Positions 19,117-28,222 of a stretch of 64,000 nt of DNA are shown here, in pieces. Source of the DNA: Pseudomonas sp. MYb60 (lineage in GTDB: Bacteria > Pseudomonadota > Gammaproteobacteria > Pseudomonadales > Pseudomonadaceae); the NCBI RefSeq assembly GCF_002979555.1, contig NZ_PCOZ01000012.1, positions 1-64,000 of the forward strand, read 5' to 3'. Numbering within the stretch: position 1 is the stretch's first letter; every line of letters starts with the position of its first letter. A program made the translations under genes and the position numbers. The notes beneath the pieces were generated by a model, which saw only the letters and a program-made list of their open reading frames with translations, had not been told where the DNA came from and made no database searches.

Positions 19117-19829
19117 GCGCACCTATCCTCGAGATGAAAGACCTGGACGTGTATTACGGTCCGATCCAGGCCCTGAAGAAAGTCTCGCTGCACATCAACG
19201 AAGGCGAGACCGTCAGCCTGATCGGCTCCAACGGCGCGGGTAAATCCACGCTGTTGATGTCGATCTTCGGCCAGCCACGGGCAGAATCCGGGCAAATTCT
19301 CTATAACGGCGTCGACATTACCCACAAGTCGTCCCACTACATCGCTTCCAACGGCATTGCGCAGTCGCCGGAAGGGCGGCGGGTGTTCCCTGACATGACC
19401 GTCGAGGAAAACCTGCTGATGGGCACCATCCCCATTGGTGACAAGTTCGCCAGCGAGGACATGCAGCGCATGTTCGAGCTGTTCCCGCGGCTCAAGGAGC
19501 GGCGCAACCAGCGGGCGATGACCATGTCTGGTGGCGAGCAGCAAATGCTCGCCATCGCCCGCGCGCTGATGAGCCGGCCCAAGTTGTTGCTGCTGGACGA
19601 GCCGAGCCTGGGCCTGGCGCCGATTGTGGTGAAACAGATCTTCTCGACGTTGCGCGAGCTGGCGGCCACTGGCATGACCATCTTCCTGGTGGAACAGAAC
19701 GCCAACCACGCGCTGCGCTTGTCGGACCGGGCGTACGTGATGGTCAACGGCGAGATCCGCCTGACCGGCAGTGGCAAGGAGCTGCTGGTGAACGAGGAAG
19801 TGCGCAACGCCTACCTCGGCGGGCACTGA
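19113..19829 (+). CDS. livF: HAAT ABC transporter ATPase LivF
   Basis: A 238-residue ATPase and last gene of the operon. Walker A is GSNGAGKSTLL, the signature is MSGGEQQMLAIARAL, Walker B is LLLLDEPSLGLAP and the switch region is LVEQNANHAL. It works as a heterodimer with LivG. Confidence 0.93.
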   Translation: MSAPILEMKDLDVYYGPIQALKKVSLHINEGETVSLIGSNGAGKSTLLMSIFGQPRAESGQILYNGVDITHKSSHYIASNGIAQSPEGRRVFPDMTVEENLLMGTIPIGDKFASEDMQRMFELFPRLKERRNQRAMTMSGGEQQMLAIARALMSRPKLLLLDEPSLGLAPIVVKQIFSTLRELAATGMTIFLVEQNANHALRLSDRAYVMVNGEIRLTGSGKELLVNEEVRNAYLGGH

Positions 19830-19840
19830 TCTAAATAACC

Positions 19841-19940
19841 TGTAGGAGCGAGCTTGCTCGCGAAGAGCGTCAACGATAATGCGGGCATCCTGGATGGCCG
19901 CAGTATCCTTGAGTTCTTCGCGAGCAAGCTCGCTCCTACA
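19841..19940. repeat. REPIN, second family, after livF
   Basis: Another 100-base element with the same 24-base inverted arms as the copy after livJ. The interior also shares the phrase GCGTCAACGAT (ACGTCAACGAT in the other copy). The two copies bracket livHMGF. Confidence 0.9.
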
Positions 19941-19977
19941 GTTGTTTTTGGGGGGGCTCACACCGCTTTCTCCAAAT

Positions 19978-20454
19978 TGTGGAAAACAAATCCAGCCTCC
20001 TCCCAAAGCGCGACATATAGCCGCCGCAAATCCCTGTTTTGTCACAGTTTTGACTTGTCCCCATGTGCTGTGGAACCGGCTGTGGGTAACGTGGTGGTAC
20101 TTGGCTGCACGCCTTTAAAACCGTAGCGTGCAGCGCGATGCTCGTTTTTTGATCAGCAGTGTTTTTGCGAACGTCGCGGCCGTTTGTCAACCTGTTTAAA
20201 GACACAGGTATATGACCGATTTGTGGCACTCCAGCCTGTGGATAAGTCTGTGACTAAACTCTGGAAAGACGTCCGCAGGGGCCGGAATGACTGGCCTGGA
20301 GCCATCGTTCGGATTTTGCCCCGTTCGATGGGTCTACATACGCCCTCGCCAAGGTCAAGCAAAAAACTTTTTGAAATCACCTGAAAGCCACGCGCACTGC
20401 GGCTTCAGGCGTTTTTCAGTTGCCCCCAAAGACTGTGGGCGCAGTTGTGGATAA
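19978..20454 (+). other. Gene-free region with DnaA-box-like sequences
   Basis: The 677 bases from 19941 to 20617 hold no convincing gene. Two exact DnaA boxes (TGTGGATAA) lie at 20237-20245 and 20446-20454. One-mismatch versions lie at 19978-19986 (TGTGGAAAA) and 20081-20089 (TGTGGGTAA), all in the same orientation. A short AT-rich tract occurs near 20360. The region might be a DnaA-binding control site, or the matches may be partly chance. Confidence 0.4.
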
Positions 20455-20617
20455 CCTGCGCGCATATGGCTGCAAGCCACGGCCTGTAAGGCTTTGCCTT
20501 GGGTGGTTAAAAAGTGACCAGTCAGGCATGAGGTTCTTCGCCTGGCGGTTGCCGCAGACGCGGCGTAAGGGCATTCTGCTGGCTGCTTTTTTTCCCGTTG
20601 CCCGCAAGGAGACCCTC

Positions 20618-21382
20618 ATGTCCAACACGCTGTTCATTACTGGTGCCACCTCAGGTTTCGGTGAAGCCTGCGCCCGTCGTTTTGCCGAAGCCGGCTGGAA
20701 GCTGGTGCTCACCGGTCGCCGTGCCGAGCGCCTGAACGCGTTGGTCGAAGAACTCTCCCAGCAGACCGAAGTGCATGGTCTGGTGGTGGACGTTCGTGAC
20801 CGCAAGGGCATGGAAGACGCCATTGCCAACCTGCCGCCGTCGTTCGCCACGCTGCGCGGGCTGATCAACAACGCCGGCCTGGCGGTGGGCACCGACCCTG
20901 CGCCCAAGTGCGACCTGGACGATTGGGAAACCATGGTCGACACCAACATCAAAGGCCTGCTGACCACCACCAGCCTGCTGCTGCCACGCTTGATCGCTCA
21001 CGGTCGCGGTGCGGGCATCATCAACCTGGGCTCGATTGCCGGCAACTACCCGTACCCGGGCAGCCACGTCTATGGTGGTTCCAAGGCGTTCGTGAAGCAG
21101 TTCTCCCTGAACCTGCGCTGCGACCTGCAAGGCACTGGCGTACGCGTGACCAACATCGAGCCAGGCCTGTGCGAGAGCGAGTTCTCGCTGGTGCGCTTCG
21201 GCGGTGACCAGGCGCGGTATGACGCGACCTATGCGGGTGCCGAGCCGATCCAGCCGCAGGACATTGCCGACACCATCTTCTGGGTGATGAATACCCCGGC
21301 GCACGTCAACATCAACCGTTTGGAGCTGATGCCGGTGAGCCAGACCTGGGCTGGGTTTGCCATTGAGCGTGGTGCCAAGTAA
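20618..21382 (+). CDS. ydfG: YdfG-like short-chain dehydrogenase
   Basis: A 254-residue NADP-dependent dehydrogenase. The NADP-binding TGATSGFGEA is at residues 8-17, NNAGLA follows in the middle, and the catalytic Ser...Tyr-x-x-x-Lys is in GSIAGNYPYP and VYGGSKAF. The C-terminal HVNINRLELMPVSQ resembles E. coli YdfG, which oxidises 3-hydroxy acids such as serine and reduces malonic semialdehyde. The ATG at 20618 follows AAGGAG; a longer in-frame reading to 20420 has no support. It appears to be a single-gene unit. Confidence 0.88.
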   Translation: MSNTLFITGATSGFGEACARRFAEAGWKLVLTGRRAERLNALVEELSQQTEVHGLVVDVRDRKGMEDAIANLPPSFATLRGLINNAGLAVGTDPAPKCDLDDWETMVDTNIKGLLTTTSLLLPRLIAHGRGAGIINLGSIAGNYPYPGSHVYGGSKAFVKQFSLNLRCDLQGTGVRVTNIEPGLCESEFSLVRFGGDQARYDATYAGAEPIQPQDIADTIFWVMNTPAHVNINRLELMPVSQTWAGFAIERGAK

Positions 21383-21404
21383 GGCGTTAGACCGCGTCAT
21401 GGCT

Positions 21405-21494
21405 ATCGGGGGCAAGCCCCCTCGCACATTTGAATGTATTCACAAATCAACATCTGTGAACGCAATCCAGTGTGGGAGGGGGCTTGCCCCCGAT
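21405..21494. repeat. REPIN-like inverted pair (GGGGGC family)
   Basis: Inverted arms ATCGGGGGCAAGCCCCCTC and GAGGGGGCTTGCCCCCGAT enclose about 50 bases between ydfG and the CDF gene. Confidence 0.85.
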
Positions 21495-21586
21495 GGCGTC
21501 AGATCGGTCAAAACAGGCCATAAGGTACACTCCACCCGGTAAAACCCCTCCGCACTGTGCGGTTAATGGTTTTGACGGGAGGAAAT

Positions 21587-22492
21587 GTGAGTAACCGAGG
21601 TGAGCAGGCACTGCTCAAACAATCGACCATCCTGATGTTCGCTGTGGCGATCGCCGGGATTGTCACGGGTGTTGTTTCTGGCGCCCAATCCATTCTGTTC
21701 GACGGCTTTTTCTCGCTGATCGCCACCGCCATCAAGGTACTGATGCTGATCACGGCCAAGCTGATCGCCAAGAAGAGCAACGAGCGCTTCCAGTTCGGCT
21801 ACTGGCACCTGGAGCCGATGGTGCTGCTGATCGAAGGCAGTTTCCTGTTGTTGATCGCCATCTATGCATTTCTCAACGGCGTATTCGGCATCATCAATGG
21901 CGGGCGCGAGATCGAGTTGGGGCTGGTGATCATTTATGCGGCGGTGTTTACCGTGGTCGAATTCGCCTACTTCTTCTACGTGCGGTATCGCAATCGCACG
22001 CTCAAGTCGTCGCTGATCCAGTTCGACAACATCAGTTGGCTGGTAGACGCGATGCTGTCGGTGGGCTTGCTGATCAGCTTTCTGGCGGCACTGTTGCTCA
22101 AATCCCAGGGTTATGGCGAATGGGCGGTGTATGTCGACCCGCTGATTTTGATCCTGCTGGCGCTGAGCATGCTGGCGCCGGCGCTCAAGATCCTGCGCCC
22201 GGCCTTGCGCGAGGTGCTGGGAATTGCCCCCGACCAGTTGGACGACAAGGTGCGCGAAGTGATGGACGCGGCGCAGGCCAGGCACGGTTTCGACGACTAC
22301 GTGTCCTACGTGCAAAAGCATGGCCGGGCGCGTTTTATCGAGATCCACGTGGTGTTGCCGGCGAATTATCCACTGGATAACGTCGCGACCCTGGATGCGC
22401 TGCGCGAAGAGATATCCACAGGGCTCGGCACGCCGGATGCGGCGCGCTGGCTGACGATCAGCTTTACCGGGGATCGCAAGTGGATTGCGTGA
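21587..22492 (+). CDS. Cation diffusion facilitator family transporter
   Basis: A 301-residue inner-membrane protein read from the GTG at 21587, which has GGGAGGA 4-5 bases upstream. Six hydrophobic helices span about 15-205. Aspartates sit at the expected metal-site positions in helix 2 (LFDGFFSL) and helix 5 (NISWLVDAMLS). The C-terminal cytoplasmic domain (about 210-301) is the metallochaperone-like fold of the family. It exports divalent cations by proton antiport. The metal is not clear from sequence. Confidence 0.85.
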   Translation: MSNRGEQALLKQSTILMFAVAIAGIVTGVVSGAQSILFDGFFSLIATAIKVLMLITAKLIAKKSNERFQFGYWHLEPMVLLIEGSFLLLIAIYAFLNGVFGIINGGREIELGLVIIYAAVFTVVEFAYFFYVRYRNRTLKSSLIQFDNISWLVDAMLSVGLLISFLAALLLKSQGYGEWAVYVDPLILILLALSMLAPALKILRPALREVLGIAPDQLDDKVREVMDAAQARHGFDDYVSYVQKHGRARFIEIHVVLPANYPLDNVATLDALREEISTGLGTPDAARWLTISFTGDRKWIA

Positions 22493-22517
22493 CCGGCCGT
22501 CAGACCGTGGCGCCTGC

Positions 22518-22599
22518 ATCGGGGGCAAGCCCCCTCCCACATTCAACCGCATTCCCAAGGTAGGGCGCGGTCAACGGTGGGGGCTGGCTTGCCTGCGAT
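22518..22599. repeat. Mixed REP pair
   Basis: One arm is GGGGGCAAGCCCCCTCCCAC. The opposite arm (GGGGGCTGGCTTGCCTGCGAT) belongs to the related GCAGGCAAGCCAGC subtype, so this pair is a hybrid. Confidence 0.6.
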
Positions 22600-22612
22600 A
22601 GGGCCCTAAAGG

Positions 22613-23722
22613 TCAGCCAAGATGCTGGATCAGACCCTGGTAGCAAGTCGCCAAGTGATAGGGCGTAGTCGACGGCATGTCCCACCGACTCACCACCCCT
22701 TGCGCATCCAGGCACTCGTTCCAGCCCTTGGCGTGCAAAAAGTGCTGTTGCAGCGCCAGCAATTGGCGTTGCAACACCGCTTCACTGCCTGGCCGCAGGG
22801 TCAGCGCCCGCAGGTATTCCGCCTGCGCCCAGATGCGCTGGGTGCCATCGCGGAGGCTGCCGTTCAGGGCCAACATGCCGCTGACGGCACCGCTCACTTT
22901 ATCCACACCCTTGTGCTCGGCATAGGCAAACGCGCGTGTCAGCGACGCATGCAAGGGTGTACCGCGCAGCACGTCGGAAGATTCCAGCAAAAAGAACCAT
23001 TCGAACTGGTGCCCCGGCTCGAACCAGTTATCCACAGCACCCAACGGTTTTTCCATCATCACGCCGTGCTGGCGGTCGATGAACCGCTGTTGCATGGCCG
23101 TCGCCAGCCCCAGCAGGGCCGCTTGCACGTTGGCGTCCTCACGCACGGCGAGGGTGGCCAGGAAACCTTCCGCCAGGTGCATCAGCGGGTTCTGCAGCGG
23201 GCCGGACTTGAGCGATGACCAGTTGCGCTCCAGTACCGCTTCGTACAGGCCGTCGCCTGTGGAAAACCGCTCGGCGACCACTTCCAGGGCGGCGTTGAGT
23301 ACCGACTCCACCAGCGGCTCGCGCACCTTTGCCCAGTAGTGGGCGCAGGCGAAGATGATGAAGGCGTGGGTATAGAGGTCCTTGCGCTTGTCCAGCGGCT
23401 TGCCGGCCGGGTCGATGCTGTAGAACCAGCCGCCGTGCTCGGCATCATGGAAGTGCCGTTGCAGGGAGCGGAACAATGCCGCTGCACGCTCTTCGGCAAA
23501 GGTGGCACCCGGCTCGCCGATCAGGCTGGCGAACAGGTACAACTGCCGGGCGCAGGCCATGGCGCGGTAGCGTTGCGGGGGCAACGGGTGGTGATCGGCG
23601 TCCAGCGCCTCATAGGGCAACGCCAGGTCGGCGTTCCAGCCCGGACCCTGCCAGAGCGGCACGATGAGGCTGTGGAAGTGCGAAAGCACGGCATTCAGGG
23701 CGGAGTTTGGAACGGTGGACAT
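22613..23722 (-). CDS. N-acylglucosamine 2-epimerase / mannose isomerase family protein
   Basis: A 369-residue (alpha/alpha)6-barrel protein. Family marks include RYRAMACARQLYLFA, HGGWFYSID, HAFIIFACAHYW, the active-site segment EPGHQFEWFFLL and a C-terminal HLATCYQGL. Members isomerise aldoses and ketoses such as mannose and fructose, or epimerise N-acylglucosamine. Without a lectin or kinase partner nearby, D-mannose isomerase activity is a guess. Cytoplasmic, single gene. Confidence 0.82.
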   Translation of the reverse strand: MSTVPNSALNAVLSHFHSLIVPLWQGPGWNADLALPYEALDADHHPLPPQRYRAMACARQLYLFASLIGEPGATFAEERAAALFRSLQRHFHDAEHGGWFYSIDPAGKPLDKRKDLYTHAFIIFACAHYWAKVREPLVESVLNAALEVVAERFSTGDGLYEAVLERNWSSLKSGPLQNPLMHLAEGFLATLAVREDANVQAALLGLATAMQQRFIDRQHGVMMEKPLGAVDNWFEPGHQFEWFFLLESSDVLRGTPLHASLTRAFAYAEHKGVDKVSGAVSGMLALNGSLRDGTQRIWAQAEYLRALTLRPGSEAVLQRQLLALQQHFLHAKGWNECLDAQGVVSRWDMPSTTPYHLATCYQGLIQHLG

Positions 23723-23799
23723 TGGCTGGCGTCGTCACGGCAGGGGTGTAGGCGCGCATGGTAGCAGGCTTGGGTTCTGTGGTGTCTGGTCTGGCGCTA

Positions 23800-23870
23800 A
23801 CGGGGGCAAGCCCCCCCCTCACACTTTGAATTGTGCACACATTCAAATGTGGGAGGGGCTTGCCCCCGAT
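23800..23870. repeat. REPIN-like inverted pair (GGGGGC family)
   Basis: Arms CGGGGGCAAGCCCCCC and GGGAGGGGCTTGCCCCCGAT face each other between the ureJ stop and the epimerase start. Confidence 0.8.
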
Positions 23871-23893
23871 GAGGCCCTGGCAAGTGCTGAAGA

Positions 23894-24466
23894 TTAACCT
23901 GCGAGCAACCAAACCCCAGTCGCCGCCGACGCCGCCCCGGCAATCCGCACCAACGGCGCCGCCGCCGCCGGCAGGAAACGCACCACGGCATAACCCGCCG
24001 CGTGCAACACCGCGGTTACGCCGACAAACCCGGCCGCATACGCCCAAGGGCTGGTCATATCCGGCAACTCCAGGCCGTGCGCCACACCGTGGAACAGCGC
24101 AAACAACGCCGTCGCACCCATCGCCATGAACAACGGTGGGCGCACTGCCAGCGCCACCGCCAGGCCCAGCGCGAATACCGACGCGGCAATTCCGCTTTCC
24201 ATCGCCGGCAATTGCATCCCTTCAAAACCCAACAAGCCGCCGATCAGCATGGTGCCCACGAAGGTGCACGGCAGTGCCCAGCGTGCGGCGCCTTTTTGTT
24301 GGGCGGCCCACAAGCCCACCGCAACCATGGCCAGCAAATGGTCGAGGCCGCCCAATGGATGGCTGATGCCGGCCACCAGGCCATTGTCGCCGTGGCCGGG
24401 ATGGGCGAAGGCCAGGGCTGGGGCCAGCAGCAAAGTGGCGGCGGCGAAGAGTTTGTTGAGGCTCAT
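23894..24466 (-). CDS. ureJ: HupE/UreJ nickel permease-like protein
   Basis: A 190-residue membrane protein with an N-terminal signal-like helix and about six hydrophobic segments. The motif SHPLGGLDHLLAM matches the HPxxGxDH signature of HupE/UreJ, which carry nickel, and an extra His pair (HPGHGDN) opens the mature part. It is last in the ureEFGJ operon, 22 bases after ureG, so it likely supplies Ni for urease. Confidence 0.88.
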   Translation of the reverse strand: MSLNKLFAAATLLLAPALAFAHPGHGDNGLVAGISHPLGGLDHLLAMVAVGLWAAQQKGAARWALPCTFVGTMLIGGLLGFEGMQLPAMESGIAASVFALGLAVALAVRPPLFMAMGATALFALFHGVAHGLELPDMTSPWAYAAGFVGVTAVLHAAGYAVVRFLPAAAAPLVRIAGAASAATGVWLLAG

Positions 24467-24488
24467 CTACAGGTTCCTTATGGGTTGA

Positions 24489-25103
<615 letters not shown>

Positions 25104-25115
25104 GTGTGGCTTCTC

Positions 25116-25790
25116 CTAGGAACGGAACAGGCGGCTGTACTGGCGTTCGTGGGCCATGCACGCCAGGGACAGGCCAAATGCGGCGCTGCCCAAATGGTTG
25201 GGGTCGATACGGTGGGCGTCCTGCTGGGCCTGTTGCAGCAGGGGCAGCAGTTCACTGGTCAGGCGTTGGGCGGCTTGCTGGCCAAGGGGCAGGGTTTTCA
25301 TCAGCACGGCCAGTTGGTTTTCCAGCCAGCTCCACAGCCAGGCGGCGACGGCGTCGTCGGCGCTGATGTGCCAGGCGCGCGCAGCCAGCGCCCAACCCAG
25401 GGCAAGATGCGGCTCGCCGAGTCGTTCAAGAAAGCTGCGCGCGGTGTCGTCCAGCTCGGGCAGGCCATTGAGCAGTTGGTGCAGGGAGTAGCCCATTTGC
25501 CGGCTCTCCTGGTACAGCTCGCGGGTCTCGCGGCTGGCGCGGTGCTCTTCGCACAGTTGTGCCAGGCGTGGCCAATCCCCATCCGCCGCCGCGCGGCAAT
25601 GGGCAAGCAACACCGGTGCTTCGAAGCGGGCGAGGTTGAGCAACAACTGGTCGCTGATCCAGCGGCGTGCGCTGGCCGAGTCGTTGACGCGGCCATTCTC
25701 CACCGCCATTTCCAGGCCCTGGGAATAGCTGTAGCCGCCAATCGGCAATTGCGGACTGGCCAGACGCAGCAGCGCCCAGGCTGGGTTCAC
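25116..25790 (-). CDS. ureF: Urease accessory protein UreF
   Basis: A 224-residue all-helical protein that bridges UreD and UreG in the urease activation complex. It starts at a GTG whose first bases overlap the ureE stop (GTGA), giving coupled translation. LPIGGYSYSQGLE near residue 15 is the family hallmark. Confidence 0.95.
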   Translation of the reverse strand: MNPAWALLRLASPQLPIGGYSYSQGLEMAVENGRVNDSASARRWISDQLLLNLARFEAPVLLAHCRAAADGDWPRLAQLCEEHRASRETRELYQESRQMGYSLHQLLNGLPELDDTARSFLERLGEPHLALGWALAARAWHISADDAVAAWLWSWLENQLAVLMKTLPLGQQAAQRLTSELLPLLQQAQQDAHRIDPNHLGSAAFGLSLACMAHERQYSRLFRS

Positions 25791-26287
25791 AAGCGCACGC
25801 CGAACTGATGCAGCTTGGGTGGGTAGTTGAAATCTTCATCACCATGGCGGGAATGATGGTGGCCGCCACCATAGGCACCGTGTTCCGGCTGGAAAGGGGC
25901 TTCGATGGTTTCGGTCGAGGCTCCCAATTGCTCGAGCATCGCCTTGAGGACGTAGTCATCGAGCAGACGCAACCAGCCATCTCCGACTTGCAGGGCGACG
26001 TGACGGTTGCCCAGGTGATAGGCCGCGCGGGTCAATTCGAAGGCGCTGCTGCAGGTCACGTGCAGCAACTGTTCTGGCCGGGCGCGCACGCGTACCACGC
26101 GTCCGTCTTCAGCCTGGAGGCATTCGCCATCGTGCAGCGGCGGCTGGCCACGCTCCAGAAAAAGGCCGACGTCTTCACCTTCGGCACTGAAACAGCGCAG
26201 GCGACTTTTACTGCGCGCTTCGAAGTTCAGCAGCAGTTCGGCGGCCCAGAGGGGTTGGGGGGCGATTCGGCGGTGGATCACCAGCAT
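25787..26287 (-). CDS. ureE: Urease nickel metallochaperone UreE
   Basis: A 166-residue protein starting at MLVIHRRIAPQ (ATG 26287); the longer in-frame extension is not conserved-looking. The N-terminal peptide-binding domain and C-terminal metal domain are present, and the tail is His-rich (GGGHHHSRHGDEDF) for nickel. First gene of ureE-F-G-J, 37 bases downstream of a sigma-54 element. It lies 20 kb from the urease subunit genes. Confidence 0.95.
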   Translation of the reverse strand: MLVIHRRIAPQPLWAAELLLNFEARSKSRLRCFSAEGEDVGLFLERGQPPLHDGECLQAEDGRVVRVRARPEQLLHVTCSSAFELTRAAYHLGNRHVALQVGDGWLRLLDDYVLKAMLEQLGASTETIEAPFQPEHGAYGGGHHHSRHGDEDFNYPPKLHQFGVRL

Positions 26288-26323
26288 CAGAGAGCTTCCA
26301 GCTATGAGCGATGCAGGTGCTAG

Positions 26324-26339
26324 AGCAAGGGGCTTGCCA
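26324..26339 (-). promoter_or_regulatory. Sigma-54 promoter of ureEFGJ
   Basis: On the minus strand TGGCAAGCCCCTTGCT matches the RpoN consensus except for one base, with GG-N10-GC spacing exact. It lies 37 bases before the ureE start. Confidence 0.7.
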
Positions 26340-26429
26340 ACCCGGACGCTGTGTAGGAATTGCCTGTAAGTAGGCGAGATGGCGCCACTAAATAGGGCGC
26401 CGCGTGATTGCCCACGCGCCTCAAAACGG

Positions 26430-26450
26430 TGCACTGATTAAGCGGGTGCA
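26430..26450. promoter_or_regulatory. TGCAC/GTGCA dyad upstream of ureEFGJ
   Basis: TGCACT and GGGTGCA form a dyad with an 11-base gap between GCAC and GTGC, 4 longer than the standard NtrC spacing. An overlapping GCAC-N7-GCGC (26448-26462) is one base off the standard. It lies about 100 bases upstream of the sigma-54 element. Confidence 0.35.
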
Positions 26451-26565
26451 CTTGTTATGCGCGTTTTTAGGATTTGTCCTACAGGGTCTCGGGATTCGCC
26501 GTTCATGGCGTTACGCGTTGAATCTTTAGGCTCTGCGCCGTGTTCAATTCACCGCGACGTTCATC

Positions 26566-27063
26566 ATGTTCAAGCCATTTTTCTATTGGGCCTTTATCAG
26601 CCTCTCGTTGATCATCACCTCGGCATCGGCGTCCCTGCAGTCCCGTCCGACTTTCAGCGCATCCGTTCAGCAAGCGTCGATCAGCGATGTCATCGACCGC
26701 GCCCATGAGCTACTGGGCACACCCTACAAGTGGGGCGGGATGTCGGTGGAACAGGGTTTCGATTGCAGCAGCTTCCTGGTCTACCTGTTCAAGACCGAAG
26801 CCAATATCAAAATCCCGCGCACCACGACGGCAATGCACCGCTCCACGGCTCCGACCATCGCACGCGCGGCGCTCAAACCAGGTGACGCGGTGTTTTTCAA
26901 AGGTAACGGGCGTGGCCAGATCAGCCATGTGGGCCTTTACATCGGTGGGGGCAAGTTCATTCACTCACCGCGCACCGGCAAGACCATTCGCATCGATTCG
27001 CTGAGTAATAACTACTGGAACAAACACTACACGACCGCCAAGCGTTTTCACGCGGCGGGGTGA
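26566..27063 (+). CDS. Secreted NlpC/P60 cell-wall peptidase
   Basis: A 165-residue precursor with a signal peptide (about 1-23). The NlpC/P60 domain covers about 40-160 and keeps Cys67 (GFDCSSF), His121 (ISHVGLYIG) and His133 (FIHSPRTG). It should cleave peptidoglycan stem peptides in the periplasm. No strong ribosome-binding site precedes the ATG. The gene is divergent from ureE and ends 4 bases from the desT stop. Confidence 0.88.
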   Translation: MFKPFFYWAFISLSLIITSASASLQSRPTFSASVQQASISDVIDRAHELLGTPYKWGGMSVEQGFDCSSFLVYLFKTEANIKIPRTTTAMHRSTAPTIARAALKPGDAVFFKGNGRGQISHVGLYIGGGKFIHSPRTGKTIRIDSLSNNYWNKHYTTAKRFHAAG

Positions 27064-27067
27064 CCGA

Positions 27068-27700
27068 TCACTCAGTGCTGCCCAAGCCTTGCCAGTGCTT
27101 CAAGCCAATGAAGATAAAACGCAACTGCTGGGTGATTTTCGCCTGGGGCGTGAGGTGTGCGGGCAAGGCGTGGGCGGGCGGGTCGATGATGTCGGGCAGG
27201 GTGGCGAATACACTTTTGACGATCAGGTCGGCCATCACGTGCAAACCTTCGGCGTCCAGATGTTGCAGTTTGGGCATCTGCGTCAGGTCGGCCGCCAGGT
27301 CGCGGGTGATGTCTTCACGCAGGGCACCGATGGCCTGGCGCACAGCCAGGCAGCCGCCATACTGCTCGCGGGCGAGGAACAGGAATTGGGAGCGATTGGC
27401 CGAGACCACATCCAGAAAAATGCGCACGGAGGCGTCGATAATGCCGCCCATCACGAATTCGTTATGGCGCACCAGGCGGATCGTGGCGCGGAAGGTCTGG
27501 CCGACTTCACTGACCAGCACCAGTCCAAGCCGGTCCATGTCGGCGAAATGGCGATAGAAGCCCGTAGGAACAATGCCGGCTGTTTTGGCCACTTCACGCA
27601 GGCTCAGGCTGCCAAACCCACGGCCACACTCCATCAGATGGCGGGCTGCGTCCATCAAGGCGAGGCGGGTCTGTTGCTTCTGTTCGGCGCGGGGCAGCAT
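27068..27700 (-). CDS. desT: TetR-family regulator resembling DesT/FabR
   Basis: A 210-residue protein. The DNA-binding domain (about 10-60) contains LSLREVAKTAGIVPTGFYRHF and the rest is a ligand domain. The form LxLREVAKxAGIVPTxFYRHF is seen in FabR and DesT, which sense the ratio of unsaturated to saturated acyl-CoA and control desaturase genes. No desaturase gene adjoins it here, so its targets must lie elsewhere. Neighbour order matches P. aeruginosa, where desT lies near ureE (from memory). Confidence 0.78.
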   Translation of the reverse strand: MLPRAEQKQQTRLALMDAARHLMECGRGFGSLSLREVAKTAGIVPTGFYRHFADMDRLGLVLVSEVGQTFRATIRLVRHNEFVMGGIIDASVRIFLDVVSANRSQFLFLAREQYGGCLAVRQAIGALREDITRDLAADLTQMPKLQHLDAEGLHVMADLIVKSVFATLPDIIDPPAHALPAHLTPQAKITQQLRFIFIGLKHWQGLGSTE

Positions 27701-27804
27701 GGGGCGGGCTTATTCGACAAGGACAGCGAAGCACTCTAGCAAAACAGCTTCGTCGGCGTCGAACTTGGCGGCGGGGCAGGGCGTGACGCGATCTACAACA
27801 AAGC

Positions 27805-27834
27805 AAAAGCCCGATCGGCGGATCGGGCTTTTTT
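27805..27834. terminator. Bidirectional intrinsic terminator
   Basis: AAAAGCCCGATC and GATCGGGCTTTT form a perfect 12-base stem around GGCG with a T run on either strand. It lies just after the stop of the small secreted protein gene (27851) and before desT. Confidence 0.85.
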
Positions 27835-27850
27835 CTGGGCCACCACAGGC

Positions 27851-28222
27851 TTAGCTCTGGGCTTCGTGGAGTTCTTTCAGGCGGTCAGCACCACCTTCGG
27901 CAAGACCTTGGGCGTAAGCGCGGTCGTTGGCTTGTTCAGCACCGCCTTCAGCAACGCCTTCGGTGTAGGCACGTTTGTTGGCTTGCTCGGCGCCGCCTTC
28001 AACCAGGCCTTTCTCTTGCAGGCGGTTAAAGCCGTTTTCAGCCACAGCGCCTTTGGCGTAATCACGGTTCTCTTGTTCTTGCGAACCGCTGCGGGCAACA
28101 GTCTGGCTGGCTTGAACAGTGGCTGCCTTGTTCTGTGGAATCGCTTGTTCGGCGGCTGGCAGGGCAAAAGCGCTGGAAGCCAGGACGGACAACAGGACGG
28201 TAGCGAGTACTTGGCGTTTCAT
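27851..28222 (-). CDS. Small secreted protein with EGGAEQAN repeats
   Basis: A 123-residue precursor read from the ATG at 28222, which follows a purine-rich ribosome-binding region. A signal peptide (about 1-21, MKRQVLATVLL...SSAFA) is followed by an Ala/Gln-rich stretch. Then come tandem units of about 17 residues: EGGAEQANKRAYTEGV, EGGAEQANDRAYAQGL and EGGADRLKELHEAQS, with a degenerate first unit (AENGFNRLQEKGL). The units are acidic and likely helical. I do not recognise a characterised family. Periplasmic or extracellular by inference. Confidence 0.75.
   Translation of the reverse strand: MKRQVLATVLLSVLASSAFALPAAEQAIPQNKAATVQASQTVARSGSQEQENRDYAKGAVAENGFNRLQEKGLVEGGAEQANKRAYTEGVAEGGAEQANDRAYAQGLAEGGADRLKELHEAQS

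Noticed and set aside
19941..20617. Chromosomal origin of replication (oriC)
   Set aside because: DnaA boxes are present, but no dnaA, rpmH, rnpA or gidA neighbours and no 13-mer array; treated only as a DnaA-site cluster.
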